Assembly (NCBI GenBank): GCA_963832725.1
Contig: CAWHVG010000006.1
Coordinates: 124,001-188,000, forward strand
Source: JAEZBP01 sp963832725
GTDB taxonomy: Bacteria; Myxococcota_A; Polyangia; Polyangiales; Sandaracinaceae
Direction: 5' to 3'
Length of the DNA stretch: 64,000 nt
Made by a program: the position numbers and the translations under genes
The notes under the pieces: model-generated
Databases searched by the model: none
What the model was told of the DNA's origin: nothing
Seen by the model: only the letters and a program-made list of their open reading frames with translations
Shown here: positions 63,881 through 64,000 of the stretch, in pieces
Layout of the letters: the number at the start of each line of letters is the position of its first letter
How positions within the stretch are numbered: the first letter of the stretch is position 1

Positions 63881-64000
63881 TCAGCTCTGGCGTGGAGCAC
63901 GGACGAATTCGGCGCCGAGGCTCTTCAGCCGGTGGCGGCGGACGGAGCGGCACGTCGGCGCCGCGGCTGCGAGAAGGTCATCTCGCCGTTCGCGCCGAGC
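63881..64000 (-). CDS. Possible C-terminal end of a gene entering from the right edge
   Basis: A minus frame from the window edge to TGA 63881-63883 reads CRSVRRHRLKSLGAEFVRAP and ends RQS. It is short, basic and not identifiable. It may be real because convergent placement with the GST gene leaves only a 20-bp gap. Confidence 0.25.
   Translation of the reverse strand, partial: ARRERRDDLLAAAAPTCRSVRRHRLKSLGAEFVRAPRQS

Overview
The window is high-GC DNA from a member of the Myxococcota, most likely a Polyangiales or Sandaracinaceae-like lineage. The evidence is a MYXO-CTERM type surface protein (37469-40627), several Ser/Thr kinases of the HRDVxPQN type, an FHA-sigma54 activator, an AgmX-like TonB C-terminal domain, Asp/Ala/Gly-rich lipoprotein linkers, cysteine-repeat and MopE-like surface lipoproteins, and a VgrG/DUF2169/PAAR type VI secretion module. 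No rRNA, tRNA, CRISPR array or replication origin was recognised.

Layout. 0-11 kb is a patchwork of intact genes (NDH-2-like dehydrogenase, PP2C/FHA/GGDEF-like protein, Imm1-like protein, FrnE-like DsbA, zinc-ribbon protein) and broken ones (metzincin, SBBP propeller, amine oxidase, HlyD-like adaptor). 11.9-12.7 kb is a divergent intergenic region filled by a 13-unit, 42-bp tandem array. 12.7-19.6 kb holds a 2OG oxygenase, a TPR-like protein and more gene and transposase fragments. 19.8-28 kb is a surface and signalling block: cysteine-repeat lipoprotein, MopE-like lipoprotein, CAP-domain lipoprotein, FHA-sigma54 activator, Ser/Thr kinase and a paralogous cysteine-repeat lipoprotein. 28-31.8 kb is a T6SS spike and effector module. 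32-36.5 kb carries a pseudokinase, a two-gene envelope operon and a divergent kinase. 37.5-40.6 kb is the large surface protein. 41.2-46 kb is a small island between two same-orientation IS91-like copies, with a BstA-like (abortive-infection) gene behind a strongly structured leader, a PH/SHOCT protein, a GH25-type hydrolase and small orphan genes. 46-55 kb is IS-rich debris plus a second 14-unit ~42-bp array. 55.8-64 kb has a STAND-type ATPase regulator, a beta-helix lipoprotein, a LuxR-type regulator and a metaxin-like GST.

Two themes connect the window. First, one IS91-like (HUH/Y2) family appears at least eight times, only once near full length (46046-47762). It truncates genes, fuses fragments, flanks the BstA-like island and borders a duplicated LuxR promoter/5' segment (19.2 and 62.1 kb). 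Second, many otherwise good genes need a single +/-1 base correction, often in a short homopolymer. Sequence error and recent pseudogenisation must therefore be separated before any frameshift is interpreted. The most novel-looking non-coding signal is the pair of arrays whose mean spacings (42.0 and 41.7 bp) equal about four DNA helical turns.
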